Source: Melieria omissa (taxonomy: Eukaryota; Arthropoda; Insecta; Diptera; Ulidiidae). Taken from it: a stretch of DNA of 64,000 nucleotides. The first letter of the stretch is position 1. Each line of letters begins with the position of its first letter. This document shows positions 1 to 11,810 of this stretch, piece by piece. The stretch is taken from NCBI GenBank assembly GCA_963971225.1, contig OZ020269.1, forward strand, positions 18,536,921 through 18,600,920. The letters are read 5' to 3'. The notes below the pieces were generated by a model. The model searched no databases. It was not told the DNA's origin and worked only from the letters and a program-made list of their open reading frames with translations. The translations under genes and the position numbers were made by a program.

Positions 1-1880
1 AATTAAATAAACTGAGGGAAAGGCTAAAAATAAATTAGAGAAACATAAACATAAACAAATAAATCTAAACTAAACTATGCTTTTCGTCAGCTCAAGTCAG
101 TCGATAATAAAAAACGCGCACGCTGATCGCTTCGAACGCCTTCATTTCGCTATTAGCGCAGCTTATAACTTGAAAGCTGTTCGCATCGACGCAAAGCGTT
201 GCGTATACGGAAGCCAACGGCGGCGGACGTCTTAAGTCCGCTAAAGCGTCAGACGAGATGTTCTAATAAACACAACAAAGGCACATAAATAAAATCATGA
301 AAAAAGTTATTTGAAAAAAGTTGCGCGCAGCTCACAAAAATCGCCACAAAATAATACAAAGAAAAAACACAACCAAAATTTATTTTTTGCTGCTCTCCGG
401 CGAACCACTTAAATATCACAACAACAACAAACACAACAAACAAAAGCTGCTCGTATTTAGTGATTTTTGAATTTTCTTTTATGTTTTCAACTTGATGTGG
501 TTTGATATTTAAATAAATTTGCATTTTTCACATGAACTAAGTAAAGCAAAAACAAATCAAAATAAAATCAAATAAAACTGCCGCAACTTGCAAAGCGTCT
601 CAAATGCCGCATGCGTCGATGTCACCTCAACTCTGGCGTTATCGTTCAAACAAATTTTGAAGGTCAAACAGCGACGATATTCGATTCGGTTTGATTTCTC
701 GTTTATCTCTGACAAAAAAACGCGTAATTAAACTCCAACGAGTGAGGGAGAGAAGTCGTTCACAATGTGCCAACTAGACTGCCACCAGACCGGACCGGAC
801 CACACCACACCACATTAAACAGACAGACAGACACAAAAGACCGACGCATGGCTGTTAACGTGTCAAAAGAGGCGCATGGCTTAATTTGCTCTTCGAGCGT
901 TAACACCAAAGAAGTGTAAACCCCAGTTTGGTTAACTTCGATGTCTTCATTAGAATTTGATAAATGCTTCCACTTTGACCTTTGCAAACTTCTTCCAGCT
1001 CTCGACACGTGATGAGAGGCTACGTTTTTTCGTTGAACCACACAACAACTTCTACAGTTCAAACGAAAACTAGCAGCATTTAAAAATCTGGAAATATTTG
1101 CTCGCAGCTTCAATAAGTTCTCTTGCCCAAAAATATCATTTAGAACCAGTTTGCATCCAACACCTGCAATACCGATGACAAATTCTCATATTTTCATAAT
1201 GCTCGACTGGTTGTTCGCTCTACATGTCTGCATGCTTTGCCTCGCTTCTTCACATTGCCATATATTCTTTCGATTTCGCTTAGTATTGGTTCAATATCGA
1301 GATTTGTCGTTCAAGTTCTTTGAACTTCATTTCATCATCATCGAATTTTCAATGAATTCATTGGTTTTATGTTTTTGCCAAATCAACAAACAATTCATGA
1401 AAAAAATAATAATTCTAATTTACCATAACTTCAAAGCGAATTGAATTTTCCGGTTTCAAAAGCAAAACATTATGAAAAAGACAATTCAAAAAAAAACGTG
1501 CCGCTTATCGCATTTCGCATTTTATTATTTTAAAGCGTAATTTTTACAATTTTTGGCATAAACAAAAATGTCTTATCAGCTAAATATGAATTTATGTGGG
1601 CTACGTCGACACTGAACTATGAGTTAATCTTCTAGAATTCTTGCAAAAGCCATAAAAGTTGTGTATGAAAATTGAAGCCATAAACGTTGTCTAATTGAAG
1701 GCTGTTGCGATATTGTGGCACACTGACTAAGATGTTAGTGTGATGTGTCATTTTGAACGCTGATTTCTAAACATTGCATACTTTCAGAACCAATCACATC
1801 AATTTTCAAATGCATAGATACGCCTCGAAGCAAGCTAACGACATATAGGATGTCTGTATGATGTATGTACATATCTTCAG
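1..1880. other. Non-coding, no gene recognised
   Basis: AT-rich DNA with no open frame resembling a known protein. The first 250 bases are less AT-rich and could be promoter or 5' leader of a gene beyond the left edge, but nothing in the sequence proves this. Confidence 0.4.
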
Positions 1881-1884
1881 ATTA

Positions 1885-2060
1885 AGGTTGGTAAGAAGGT
1901 GGCAGTGGCTGCCGCCGCTAGGCGGGATTCACTTAGACCATGAAGGCCCATTGTGAGCAAACGAGCATGAGACCCTTCATTCATTCAACCTGTTTGAGCT
2001 TCTCTCGAAGCTTAGTAGACTGTGACAGATGTCGTTTGAAAGCAGCCCAAATCGTCTTTC
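1885..2060 (-). mobile_element. Possible LINE 3' end remnant
   Basis: On the minus strand a GC-richer stretch reads GGCGGCAGCCACTGCCACC and then runs into ACCAACCTTAATC, which resembles the 3' untranslated tails of fly non-LTR elements. No coding part is preserved. Weak call based on style and base composition. Confidence 0.25.
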
Positions 2061-3692
2061 GTGGGTGCCAATTAAATCATGATTTCGGATCTGGTCTTTG
2101 TTTAGTGAAAGCAGCTTTCTACATCGCCGCAATTTTAAGGTTGATCAAATTTAAAGCGCAGAAAAGCCTGTGTTGCTATCAGTATTGCCATATCAGAAGA
2201 TTTCCTTCTATATTTTGGAGATTCTTGGCCTTTCAGGAGAATTTTCAGGAGGAAGAATTGTTTAAGAGAGAGCTTAGGAGATTTATATTTTATGTTAGGG
2301 AATTTTTCAGATCCTTATTGGATTTATGAGAGATTTTTTGAAGAACGAAGTATGATGTATTGGGTACACTGGAAACAAAACATATTGTTACGAATACTAG
2401 TTTTTTGTCGTTTTTATCGTTAACATATTTTTGCAACTATTTTAATAGTCAAAGCACCCTATTTTGTTTAAATATTTTAAGCTTACAAAATGTAAGCTCG
2501 TTCTATCTCGTTCTCACTTATTGCTGTCACCATGAAATCCCACCAAAAATTGCACTTTTTGTTTAATTAAATTATTATAAAAATTAAAAAACAAAATTTA
2601 TTAGATTTTATACCTTTTGACAATTTCAGTATTTTTTTAAGATTTAGGAGAAAGTATTTTCAGGTATCTGGCAACACTGGTTGCCATCAGCCCATCTGAA
2701 ATTAGTTGCATGTCAAGAAGGACACCAAGCATTTTACTTTCTCAACGTCTTCAAATTAAACCCCGATATAATTCTTTGAATTCAAAGTCTTTTTACTAAT
2801 AACTTTTGTTAAAAAGAAAACACTATGTCTATTCAACAGTCAAGAAAATAATTCATGCATTGTGGGGTTACTCGTTTTAAAAATTTAAGGAAAACAAGTC
2901 ACGACCATGAATCCTTATTTTATTAACATTGAATAAAAAAGCAGATTTCCTTTTGATAGTTTTTTCTATCAACAGAATTCATAGAACAGGCAAACTCAAT
3001 ATATCACTTTAGGTGCTTTTCATTCAGTTTAACTCCTCCAGTTTAACTCTTTAAGGCCAGCACAGAGAAGTCTTCATATATTTTTTTAATTTTAATACAT
3101 ATTTTCCTAATGTTCTGATATGTTTCTAGCTATCTGTGTTTTTCAGAATGTTTTTTTGTATGTACAGCTCACTTAGGTCCAAAAATGGCTCATGAACAGG
3201 ATTATACCTTCACACATATGTGTATATATACAACGACATCTCTCCTACTGTTTGATGAAAACCATCGAAAACTTTAACGAAGCGAGCGAAACCTTCTACT
3301 TTTAACTCAAAAATAGAGCTCAGAATTCAAAGTGTCAAAGAATTTTGAATTTTTGAGGTCCAACAAAACTACTCCACAGCATTTAAATTATTCGAAAATA
3401 AAAATGTCGTAAAACATTAAATAAAACATCTTAAATAAAAATATTTTAAAATATTTGATAACTTAAGTACATTTCTTTCATCTGATGGTCTGATTACTAA
3501 ATAATAAATTAAATTTACTCATTAATAAATAATTTAAATTATTTAGAAATATTTTATGAAAACTATTACTTATTATTAAAAATTATTAATACAATTTTTT
3601 TTTTAATAAAAATATTTATTTAAAATATTTGATAAAATTATCATAGTATATTTCTTTCGTCTGATTACTAAATAATTAATTAAATTAACTCA
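2061..3692. other. AT-rich intergenic DNA
   Basis: No supportable gene. Strongly AT-rich with short runs of TTTAAATA-type sequence; the 3400-3660 part repeats near-identical AT-rich phrases, including a stretch ending in CTTTC(A/G)TCTGAT that occurs at 3472 and 3652. Confidence 0.4.
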
Positions 3693-3696
3693 TTAA

Positions 3697-4206
3697 CCCT
3701 TTCGACCCCAAAGTTGCCTGAGAGCAACTTCACCTATTTGTCATCTTATAGCAAAGCTACGATTGATTTATGGGTTTAATTTAAGTAGGCACCAACAAAT
3801 TAATATTTGTAGACGTGAATTCAATGCCCAAAATATCCCCAAAATAATTTCCAATAGTTTGCAGCGATATCAGCGAAAGTTTATGCCCTAATTGAAATCT
3901 ATGAATTGGATGCGTTTGATCGAAACCCTGTTTCTTTAATGATAATAAATAATAATGATAATAATTAATAATTTTGTATTTTTCAGTAAATATTAAATAA
4001 TATTTCTGTAATTCAAAAATATTGTTATGAAACTTATTTAACCCGTTTTAAGCTGAAATTGTTCAAAAGTAAACTAGCTCTAGAACTCTAACAAAGAGGC
4101 GTGACGGCTCCAAATTTCGTATACACACTTCTTAGGCAAATGTTTCATTATTTAAATACCAAAAAGTAATATCGAAACACAGGGTATAATTCGGGGTCGA
4201 AAGAGT
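3697..4206. mobile_element. TTAA-flanked MITE, family A, copy 1
   Basis: A 510-base non-coding element bounded by TTAA on both sides (3693-3696 and 4207-4210). The ends are imperfect inverted repeats: CCCTTTCGACCCCAAA on the left and, read inward from the right, CTCTTTCGACCCCGAA. TTAA duplication is the hallmark of piggyBac-superfamily transposition. There is no transposase, so the copy is non-autonomous. A second, 3'-truncated copy of the same family begins at 23350. Confidence 0.7.
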
Positions 4207-4899
4207 TAATAAAATATTTGTTAATTGTGTTTTGTTAAACATTTGAGTTAAAAACGCTATCTTAGGGAGTAAACAAACTCAGTGTCTAAGTTAACGTTTT
4301 TTATTGTTTTAAATGTAAAACCGAAAGTGGATTTTTATCATCAGAATTTGTTTAACAAACAACACCAAAGTAAACATTGATGTAATTCTCGTAGTTACTC
4401 GTATGTGTTGTCTGTTAAAGCTGCTTTGATTAATTTGTTTCTTGACAGTGTTGAGTAAACTTGCTGCAGTTTTTTTTTAATTCATAATGCTAAGTGTAGT
4501 GCAATTCTATAATCTGCAATATTTCTTTATTCAAATTCAAGTACTTCCGTCTAAACATTTATTAAATGTGAACATGGAAGTTATTATATTTGATTTAAAC
4601 TCCCAGTAAGGTTAAGTTGAAATTAGTTAAAGTTAGGTTAGGATCAGAATGCACGCACTGCTTCTATTCGAATACATTACTTGCCATTATGAGTGTTAGA
4701 AGTTTCTCTTTCTCTCTCTAACAAAGGTCCTGGCAAAAGTCAAAGTATTGAACTTGTTAAACCATTTCACCTTCACAGAGCAAACACAAAATGGCTCCGC
4801 AAACGCACAAACATACAATTCGGCCAGACATATCCGACCTTAGACCGACCAGAGCAGATTCAGGAAACTGATTCTACTGAACAAACCCCCAATAGGGAT

Positions 4900-5620
4900 T
4901 ACCATGAGGAACATAACTGGACACTGCTCCATCGACCAACACGCTAAAAGACTGGGTTTGCTGTATAATGAACTGCAGGAACGAAGACTGCGGTTAAAGA
5001 ATTGTACACCTTTATTGTGTATGTTCGACGCTTGCGAGAAGACACTTCCAACGCTTGGAACAGCACTTCCTCAGTTGACTAGCGGACCTAAAGAAGATGT
5101 CTCAACTATTATTGATAAATTCATCAGAGCTACCAAGTGGCTCTCATCAATTGGAAGTGTTAAGGTCCCCACAGTGGGTCACATGGCGCAAGTGAAACTC
5201 TATAAGCAGTCGCTTCAGGTCGGTTGAACCATTTGCTCTCCAGATGAAATTATGGAGGCCGGATGAATTAATGTTCGCTATCTTTGTTGGATCTGCGAAG
5301 AAGCATAACACTAAATACAAAATAGTTGTTTTGACTAAAACCCTGAATGAGATAGAAAGTAATGAATCGAAACAACGCAACAAACCAATCTTAGCAAAGT
5401 CCCCAACCATCCTGCTCTCACCTCATTTACACAGCAGATGGCGCTATGACCGTCGGAAGTGTCGTTCCTAAGCAACGATAGATGGCAGCCCCATCACTTA
5501 GGACTACCTGCGGCAGACTAAGCACATACCCTGGCAGAAAAACACAACCGATTAACGTGACCAACACAAGGCAATGTCTTGTGGAGGCCCTATGCTCCCG
5601 AAAGGAGTGAACCAGGAAAA
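4900..5620 (+). pseudogene. Degenerate LINE ORF2 C-terminus and tail
   Basis: The plus strand encodes ITGHCSIDQHAKRLGLLYN followed after about 60 residues by FIRATKWL. This is the order seen at the end of RNase-H-bearing fly non-LTR retrotransposons (GH..HA.RLGL.N, a Cys/His knuckle, then a FxRxTKW-like tail). The knuckle is scrambled and frames shift. The following 400 bases, including GTGGAGGCCCTATGCTCCCG, look like its 3' untranslated region. A dead, 5'-truncated copy. The family is inferred, not searched. Confidence 0.45.
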
Positions 5621-7353
5621 AAGTGAATCGATTCTATCTTTTTATCCTACGTATTTTTTTTCGTTCTAAGTATTTACATTCTAATGTTGTTAAAAACAGA
5701 GCAAAGTATTTGTGTCTCACTACGACAAAAAAATTATCTATTAATGTATTCATTTAAATCTCTTTAATTAACTCAGTTTGATTTCTAAGCATCGCGTTGA
5801 AGCGATAAAGTAATTAAACACAATGAGAGGTGATTTTCTTCTTTTACTTGGCGCCTTCATTTGGTGTTCTTTGAAACGAAACTCAATTCCATGACGCACC
5901 GATTTGTGCACGAACGCACTAATCACTGAGACGTCAGGCACTTAAAATTTTAATTACTTCTACACACATCTGACGGCAAATCGCACCAGTAACAGGCTTT
6001 CGATAGCTAACCACAAGACGATCCATTTCAAAGAAGACGTCAACAAACTTGTTTGTCAATATGCATTTTTGTCAAAATTGAATAACTTGTAAATTTCCTT
6101 TCGAGTCTTCGCTGTCAAACCGACTAAAAATGCCAACTCAAATACCAACTTCAAGCTTTATCTCCACCACAAATTTGCCTCATCACTAATTAGTTATTTA
6201 ATTGAGGTTATATTAAATTTAAATGAATATTACGTAAAATTTTCAACACCATAAAATTTCATATTTCCGTAAACGAGCAGTAAATTTTGTGGTTTCCCTT
6301 CCTTTCAATAAGAATTTACTCCTTCTTTGATGTGTGTGTTTTATTCTTATCTCAAACTTCCTTGCATGAGTAAACGGGAATATGAAAGATGTTAATTAGT
6401 GAGACATTTTGCGGTTAGTTGCCGAAAAGGCGACAACAACTAAGCGCGATATCCATAGAAACCGACGAGTGACCTGTGCTGAGTCAAACAAAGTTCTTGC
6501 TGTCGTTGTTGAAGGTGGAACATGTGAATCATATACGCCGCCATTCAGCAGCGTAAGGGTGCTAACAAGACAACAACAACAACAACATGTCAGCAAATCA
6601 TGCTAAATACTGACGCAGCCAATATTGTTTAAACAAAAGTGGCCGCCATGACAAATTTTCATCAAATTATGGAAATTTACACTGAAAAGGTGTCAATTGT
6701 TGGTGTTTGTAAAATGAAAAACACAATTTACAAAGCGCACAGGAAACTAAATCAACTTGAAACTTGACGTTTTATGACAATCAACAAAAATTTTTTTTTT
6801 CGAAACTTTGTGCGCAGCGTCTACAAATGTCGGTCGCTCTTTTTTATTTGTACAATTTTAATTTGTTTTTTATTGTGTTTACGCTGTAAATTGATAAAAA
6901 TTGGTATTTTTTTTTTCTGCGTTGCGCCAAATGTTTCCATTGTTTTTCAAATATAAACAAACAAGTCGAATTTTGATTTTGTTTTGATTTTGCTTTATGA
7001 TTTTTAGTTTCTCCTTTGTACTAATTAATTTATCATTGTTCGAAATTTCGTTCAAGCCCATTGGACATTGGGTCTTCTTTCTGATAAAATGATTAGCTGT
7101 GACATTTGTACGCCTAGTTTTAGTTTGAATAATTTTTTTTAACTAAAATTTAAATATTCGAATGTCTGTTCGAAACTAGCAAGTGGCCGAAATATCAGCA
7201 ACATTTACTTTTTGCCACTACAAAAAATCAAACATCGCCTCGTTCAAGTAACGCCAAACTGTCCCACGTCCGTTCGTTGCTCTTCTCTTGCTCTGCATTT
7301 GACATACAGAGGGAAAGCGCCAAATGGGCGCTCCAAGTGTCTTTTGGGTGCGG
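5621..7353. other. Intergenic, no gene recognised
   Basis: AT-rich sequence downstream of MITD1 (minus strand), so its 3' untranslated region probably occupies the right end. I see no convincing coding exon or inverted-repeat element. Confidence 0.4.
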
Positions 7354-8152
7354 CTAGTTTTCGGCAAACGGCTTCGACTTCCAGACACCCACCTCCGTGG
7401 CCAAACACCGCCGAAAGTCGTAGTCACACATGCCCAGCCCGTAGAGCGTCTCCTGTGGCCGATACAGATGCAGGCCGCGGCCCCACTTGATGACCACCCC
7501 GCTGCTCAGCACCACCTTGCGCTCGTGCAGCGCGCCGTCGTACTGACAGTTGAAGAAAATATTGCCCGCCACGAGCTCTTCGCGCAGCCGCTTAAACACT
7601 TGCAACTGACTCTTGGGCGCCTTGCGGCCAAGGCGCGTTATCACACGCACATACATCAGGTTGGGACAATTCTTGACGACCAGCTCCAGGAAGCTCACCA
7701 GGTTCTGTATTTGGGCGCGTTCGCTCAGATGCGGCTCGTACAGCTGCACCTCGGTGACGGTCTCGTTCAGGTAGCGCCCGAACAGCTTCTCGTAGCTGTG
7801 GCCGCGCGACCCGTCCGCAATGCTGATCTTCTCGATCAGTTTGCTGCTCAGCATATGCTCGTTGATCTGATCGCGCAGCTGCTGCACGTGTTTCTCGTAG
7901 TTCTGCAGATAGTTTCTGTCGAAGAGCAAACAAATGTTGGCGTTGACGTTGCCGTGCGTCAAAACTTCAACTTCGCACAAATACTCACTTGTAGATTTTG
8001 TGCGTTTCGCGATCGATCTCGTTTTCGGCCATTTTGCGCAGATGCTCAATGCTCTCCTCGTACAGCTTGAGCGCCTCCAGTATGTGACCGGTGAGTTCGC
8101 ACTTCAGCGCCTTCATTATCATATCTTTGGGATCCAGTTGCACGGTGCTCAT
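7354..8152 (-). CDS. MITD1: MIT domain-containing protein 1 (MITD1)
   Basis: Predicted adaptor that binds ESCRT-III at the midbody through its MIT domain and helps finish cytokinesis (family knowledge). Two exons on the minus strand: 7989-8152 and 7354-7915, with a 73-base GT-AG intron (7916-7988) that splits the codon for Lys55. The product is 241 residues, close to the vertebrate length of about 249. Residues 4-75 form the three-helix MIT domain (starting STVQLDPKDMIMKALK). The C-terminal half is the MITD1 phospholipase-D-like fold, with the characteristic block YEKLFGRYLNETVTEV and, near the end, GLGMCDYDFRRC. This domain lacks phospholipase activity in the family and acts in membrane or protein binding. 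The ATG is preceded by ACAAG and opens the MIT domain directly. Exon choice rests on frame and homology. Confidence 0.9.
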
Positions 8153-9104
8153 CTTGTATCATTTGCTCTTTCCTATTCGAATAATTTGAAAAAGTTTCTT
8201 CTCTATTGTTGTTGTTTTTGTTTTTTTGCAATTGCTTATAGTAGAAAAAATGTTCGCCAAAAAAATGTTTTTGCTGTTGAATTTTACGATTTTTATGTGT
8301 TTCAATTTTTTTTATATTTTTTTTCTGACATTTTTCGTGCACAGCATTTCTAATCAAAATCCGGCATTCAGTGTTGTTGAATGAATATTTAAATCGTAAG
8401 TATATTTTGTATACGAAATGTGTTGTTGCATGCACAGTGTAGCGTGCGCTGTAACCAACGCCAGCAACATTGTCGTCGACGCGTCTCCATTTCATTAACA
8501 AGCGAAAATATTTATTCTTAATTAAATATTCCATTGCCAAGCCGAAAAAGCAAACGGCCAATGTGTGTGTGTGTGTGTGTATGTATATGTGTGTGTTTGT
8601 GGATGTCTGCTGGTAAAGCGCTCAACCGGCTTGAGTAGCTCAAATTGAATGTAAATGGCCCATGCAGTCATTCGGCGCGTACTTAAACAAGTTTTTCAAA
8701 CGCTTCAAGTGCAGTTCACACAGCACTCATACGCCACCGCGCCGCGCCGCCTTACGCTGCGAAGTGATGTGTTGTGCAGTGTAGGGCCGCTTGCGAGTCG
8801 CTGCGACATCTTGCAGAAGAGCGCTGCGACATTGGACGCCTGAGTGGCTCACAGCAGCGCTGCGATCTTTAACCATGCACTGATAAAATTATGGTTTATA
8901 TGTACCCCACTGTAACTAGAGATATATGTTACATTTAAATATGTATATATATCGATTTAAGAAAGATATTTTCTCTTTAATTTCAAGTATTTGTATGAGT
9001 TTAATGATTTTAATATTACATTTCCCATGGGTTTTGAGTATAATATCAGCAAGACCAAGTATACTAAATATTCTTTCGTGCTAGGAAATTGATTGCCCTG
9101 CTCT
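8153..9104. other. MITD1 upstream region with GT repeat
   Basis: Holds the promoter and leader of MITD1 (minus strand), a T-rich stretch at 8170-8330 and a (GT)n microsatellite around 8561-8599. A GC-richer patch at 8670-8870 codes for nothing I recognise. Confidence 0.4.
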
Positions 9105-9300
9105 TCTCTGCAAGATCGGATTTAATGTTCCAATCCGGAACTTGCGGCATGCGAACACATTCTTAATTACTTTTTGCCGGTCGAACTATGCTCGGCAGGC
9201 TCCGCTCGCGCGAGCCCTGTCGGAATTAAACGACCTCTCAGATCTCGATGTCGCTCTGCCAAAGAACGACGTCTTAATTAAACTAAGATCTTCATTATAA
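9105..9300 (+). pseudogene. LINE ORF2 C-terminal fragment
   Basis: The plus-strand translation contains IRFNVPIRNLRHANTF, then RQAPLARALSELNDLSD. This matches the pattern of the extreme C-terminus of jockey/CR1-like reverse-transcriptase proteins (RxxVPxxRT...F..RxxRxWNxLP). It ends in TAA codons and is followed by an ATAAATAAATAAATAAAA tract near 9361. Only the last 60 codons remain, so this is a short 5'-truncated insertion. Confidence 0.45.
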
Positions 9301-9794
9301 TTGCTGTTACTTTTGCCAATGTTATCTCTTAGTCAGTAAGTCATAATGTACATTTGATATATAAATAAATAAATAAAAATTGAATGCATTTTTTTCGTAA
9401 AACGCAGCTCACAGGGATTTAAGTGTGAAGGAATACTTCCCGTCGGTTCAAAGATCAGTTAGTGAATCATAGTCATCCAGCTGGTTCCTTTTTTTTTTTT
9501 TTTATGTGCGTATTCTGTATTGAGCCAATCAATTATTATTTATTATTATTCTTTATTGAATAAGTGCCATTTACATATGTTCTCTAAATTCTCATGTAAA
9601 AGGAATTTTTCAAATACTAACCATTCTAACTATGCCAAAGACAATGGAGGATATATTTTTTTTTGCACGTCTCTTCATATATTTGATGTGCTCAAGGCAT
9701 TCAAGATTCAAGCTGTGTTCAAGATTTGTATTATTGGATCTACAAATAAGTTTCGAGGATTAAGACATTGAGCATTAAATGGCATTTAATGGTA
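9301..9794. other. No gene recognised
   Basis: AT-rich DNA with a run of 16 T at 9488-9503. No supportable coding sequence. Confidence 0.35.
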
Positions 9795-10020
9795 TCAGCG
9801 AAACCTTGGAGCCAGGTATTCCGTGCAGCTATCTTAAGACTGCGCGTTACTCATTTAAGGTCCTTTTTTCTCTGGCTTATATGGGGGTTCCCAATCTCGA
9901 CATTAAGTCGCTGCTGAACTTCTCACCGATCACTTTTGCATCGATCCGCAACACTAAGGACTAAGTAACTTTAACATGCACCAATAAGTATGCGTGGCCA
10001 ACCTAATCTAACCAAACCAA
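9795..10020 (+). pseudogene. LINE 3' remnant with TAACC-type tail
   Basis: Contains LAYMGVPNLDIKSLLNF in one frame, a motif-like segment near the end of RNase-H-bearing LINE proteins. The sequence continues to a tail reading CTAATCTAACCAAACCAAAC. Related 3' ends occur at 54575-54800 (minus strand, sharing TTAAGTCGCTGCTGAA) and, less closely, at 11290-11730. No intact reading frame. Confidence 0.45.
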
Positions 10021-10194
10021 ACAAAGCGTTGAATTCATGTTAAAGCGCCATCTCTCTCTAAAAATTAGTCTATGTTCTCTAATCACATCAACCTTTGTGC
10101 TAATAAAACACAAAATGCGAATTTCTGATCTTTTTCTACAACAACGCTAGCACACATGTTGCAAAGGTTGTCAAGAAAACCTTAGTGCGCTTAA

Positions 10195-10967
10195 CCCTAG
10201 AAAGATAATCTTCGTCGATTCGACGAACACCACATACATTTCTTCAAATTTCTCCTTATTCTCCGATCTGATTGCTTTCTCTTTTCGTGTGATCTCAGTT
10301 GGCGATGTGCTTTCGCCGAATACAAGTTTTTTTTTTATGGAAAAACAAAACTAGGATTCGTCGTAACGACGAAGAATACCATTAACTTGACATTTTGCAA
10401 CTGAATACGAGTACTATACATTGCATTTCAGTATTTCAAAATGTCTCGGAATTCGGGGTTATCGGAAGAGTTAATTGAAAATTTTTTTCGAATTGGTTAG
10501 TTAATTAGTTATTAATTAGCTGAGTTAATTAGTTAGTTAGTTAATTAGTATGCAAGTAAGTTAGTTAAATAGTTAATTAGAATTGTAAAAAATTAGTTAT
10601 AATTATTGATTTTTTGCTTTTCATTCGTTTTTTAAGGAGTTTTCTTTTAATTGTGTTTCTGGCTTCATGAAGAAGCTATGTATTGTTCTTCACTTTATTT
10701 TAATTTTAATTATTTTTTAAATTTCTGATACTCATTCCGATCTCAAAAATAAATGTACCTCAACACAAATTACTGAAAAATACACAAATAATTTTTAAAA
10801 ATATATAAGGTGCGAATTATTTATACAAAAATGTCTAAGTATAATTATATAATGAAGTTGGAGTTTGTACGACTTCCAATACTTCCAAAAATCGGAGTTG
10901 AATACGACTTCGTCGATTCGACGAAGATTACCAACAACGTATGTAAAATATGATTACCCTTCTAGGG
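10195..10967. mobile_element. piggyBac-type MITE with canonical ends
   Basis: A 773-base element flanked by TTAA at 10191-10194 and 10968-10971. The left end is CCCTAGAAAGATAATC and the right end, read inward, is CCCTAGAAGGGTAATC. This matches the terminal repeat of the piggyBac group very closely. Near both ends and once inside lies the palindrome TTCGTCGnnnCGACGAA (10211-10227, about 10356-10372 and about 10908-10924). The inside holds a TTAGTTAATTAG microsatellite (10490-10585). There is no transposase frame, so it is non-autonomous. Confidence 0.85.
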
Positions 10968-11289
10968 TTAAATGAGATGTCCTACCCCACCCGTCGTATT
11001 TATCAGATATAGCTAATTCCGAATACCACTTGTTCCGGTCGATTACTTATGGGTGCACTCCGAGCTGTGCTCCGCTTCTTACAATCATTTTTAGTTTGCC
11101 TTTTAAGATGAAATATTTGTTCAAAGCGGAAGACGTATGCTGCCTGAATGATGGAAAAATTATAGAATTACATTGCTTTCTCCGAATAAACCTTCAAGAA
11201 ACAATCAAAACTTATTTCGGTTAGGTTCGGGCCTTGCCTACCACCGACACGGATAACACTGTGCTCCCTCCTATATCTGCCCTGTTTAG

Positions 11290-11730
11290 TTATATTGATA
11301 GATTGAGCAAAAAGAAAATTGAATCCTCATGGCGCAGCAAGACCGAGTGTAGCACCTGCCTTTCCTTTCCTTGAGGAAAACGCGATTTGTGCTGTCCCTG
11401 AGTCGAACCTGAACACTGCGCCACTTGATCTATGCTCATAAAATGGCGCCTCTCCTCCAGTGATGTCTGCAGAAGCTGCGGAGATGAATATGAAGTAGAA
11501 ACGATTCAACACTTCCTGTGCCACTGCCCGGCTCTGCAGGAACGCCCACTCCGTATCCTGAACGCAAAATTCCTAGCGGATCTGACTTGCTCGGCAAAAG
11601 TTGCAATTCCGAATCTGCTCTCCTTGAGACTGATTGGTTAGGCCCAGAACCAGTCAATTTGGCCTTCGAGTGAAAGTGCGGTTTCTGTGCCGCACACACC
11701 CTTCCCTATCTAATCTAACCTAACTTAGGT
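11290..11730 (+). pseudogene. LINE RNase H / zinc-knuckle C-terminal remnant
   Basis: An open stretch encodes SSDVCRSCGDEYEVETIQHF then LCHCPALQ. This is the C-terminal CCHC-like knuckle that follows RNase H in several fly non-LTR retrotransposons. The segment before it (from about 11290) fits the linker between RNase H and the knuckle but contains frameshifts. The tail ends CTATCTAATCTAACCTAACT. A more complete relative sits on the minus strand at 43300-44470. Confidence 0.6.
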
Positions 11731-11810
11731 TTGGAAAGCTGGCTCTGTATAAGATCCACTCTATACGATCCATTGTGATAACACAAATCCATTCATTTGA
11801 AATGTGTATA

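Noticed and set aside
249..524. Minus-strand open frame of 91 codons
   Set aside because: AT-driven frame with a long Phe/Val run, no coding signature and no splice context.
1151..1444. 97-codon plus-strand frame with hydrophobic start
   Set aside because: No family resemblance, no promoter or splice evidence; AT-rich chance frame is more likely.
7324..8070. Long plus-strand open frame across MITD1
   Set aside because: It is the antisense shadow of the GC-rich MITD1 exon; the minus strand has the recognisable domain sequence.
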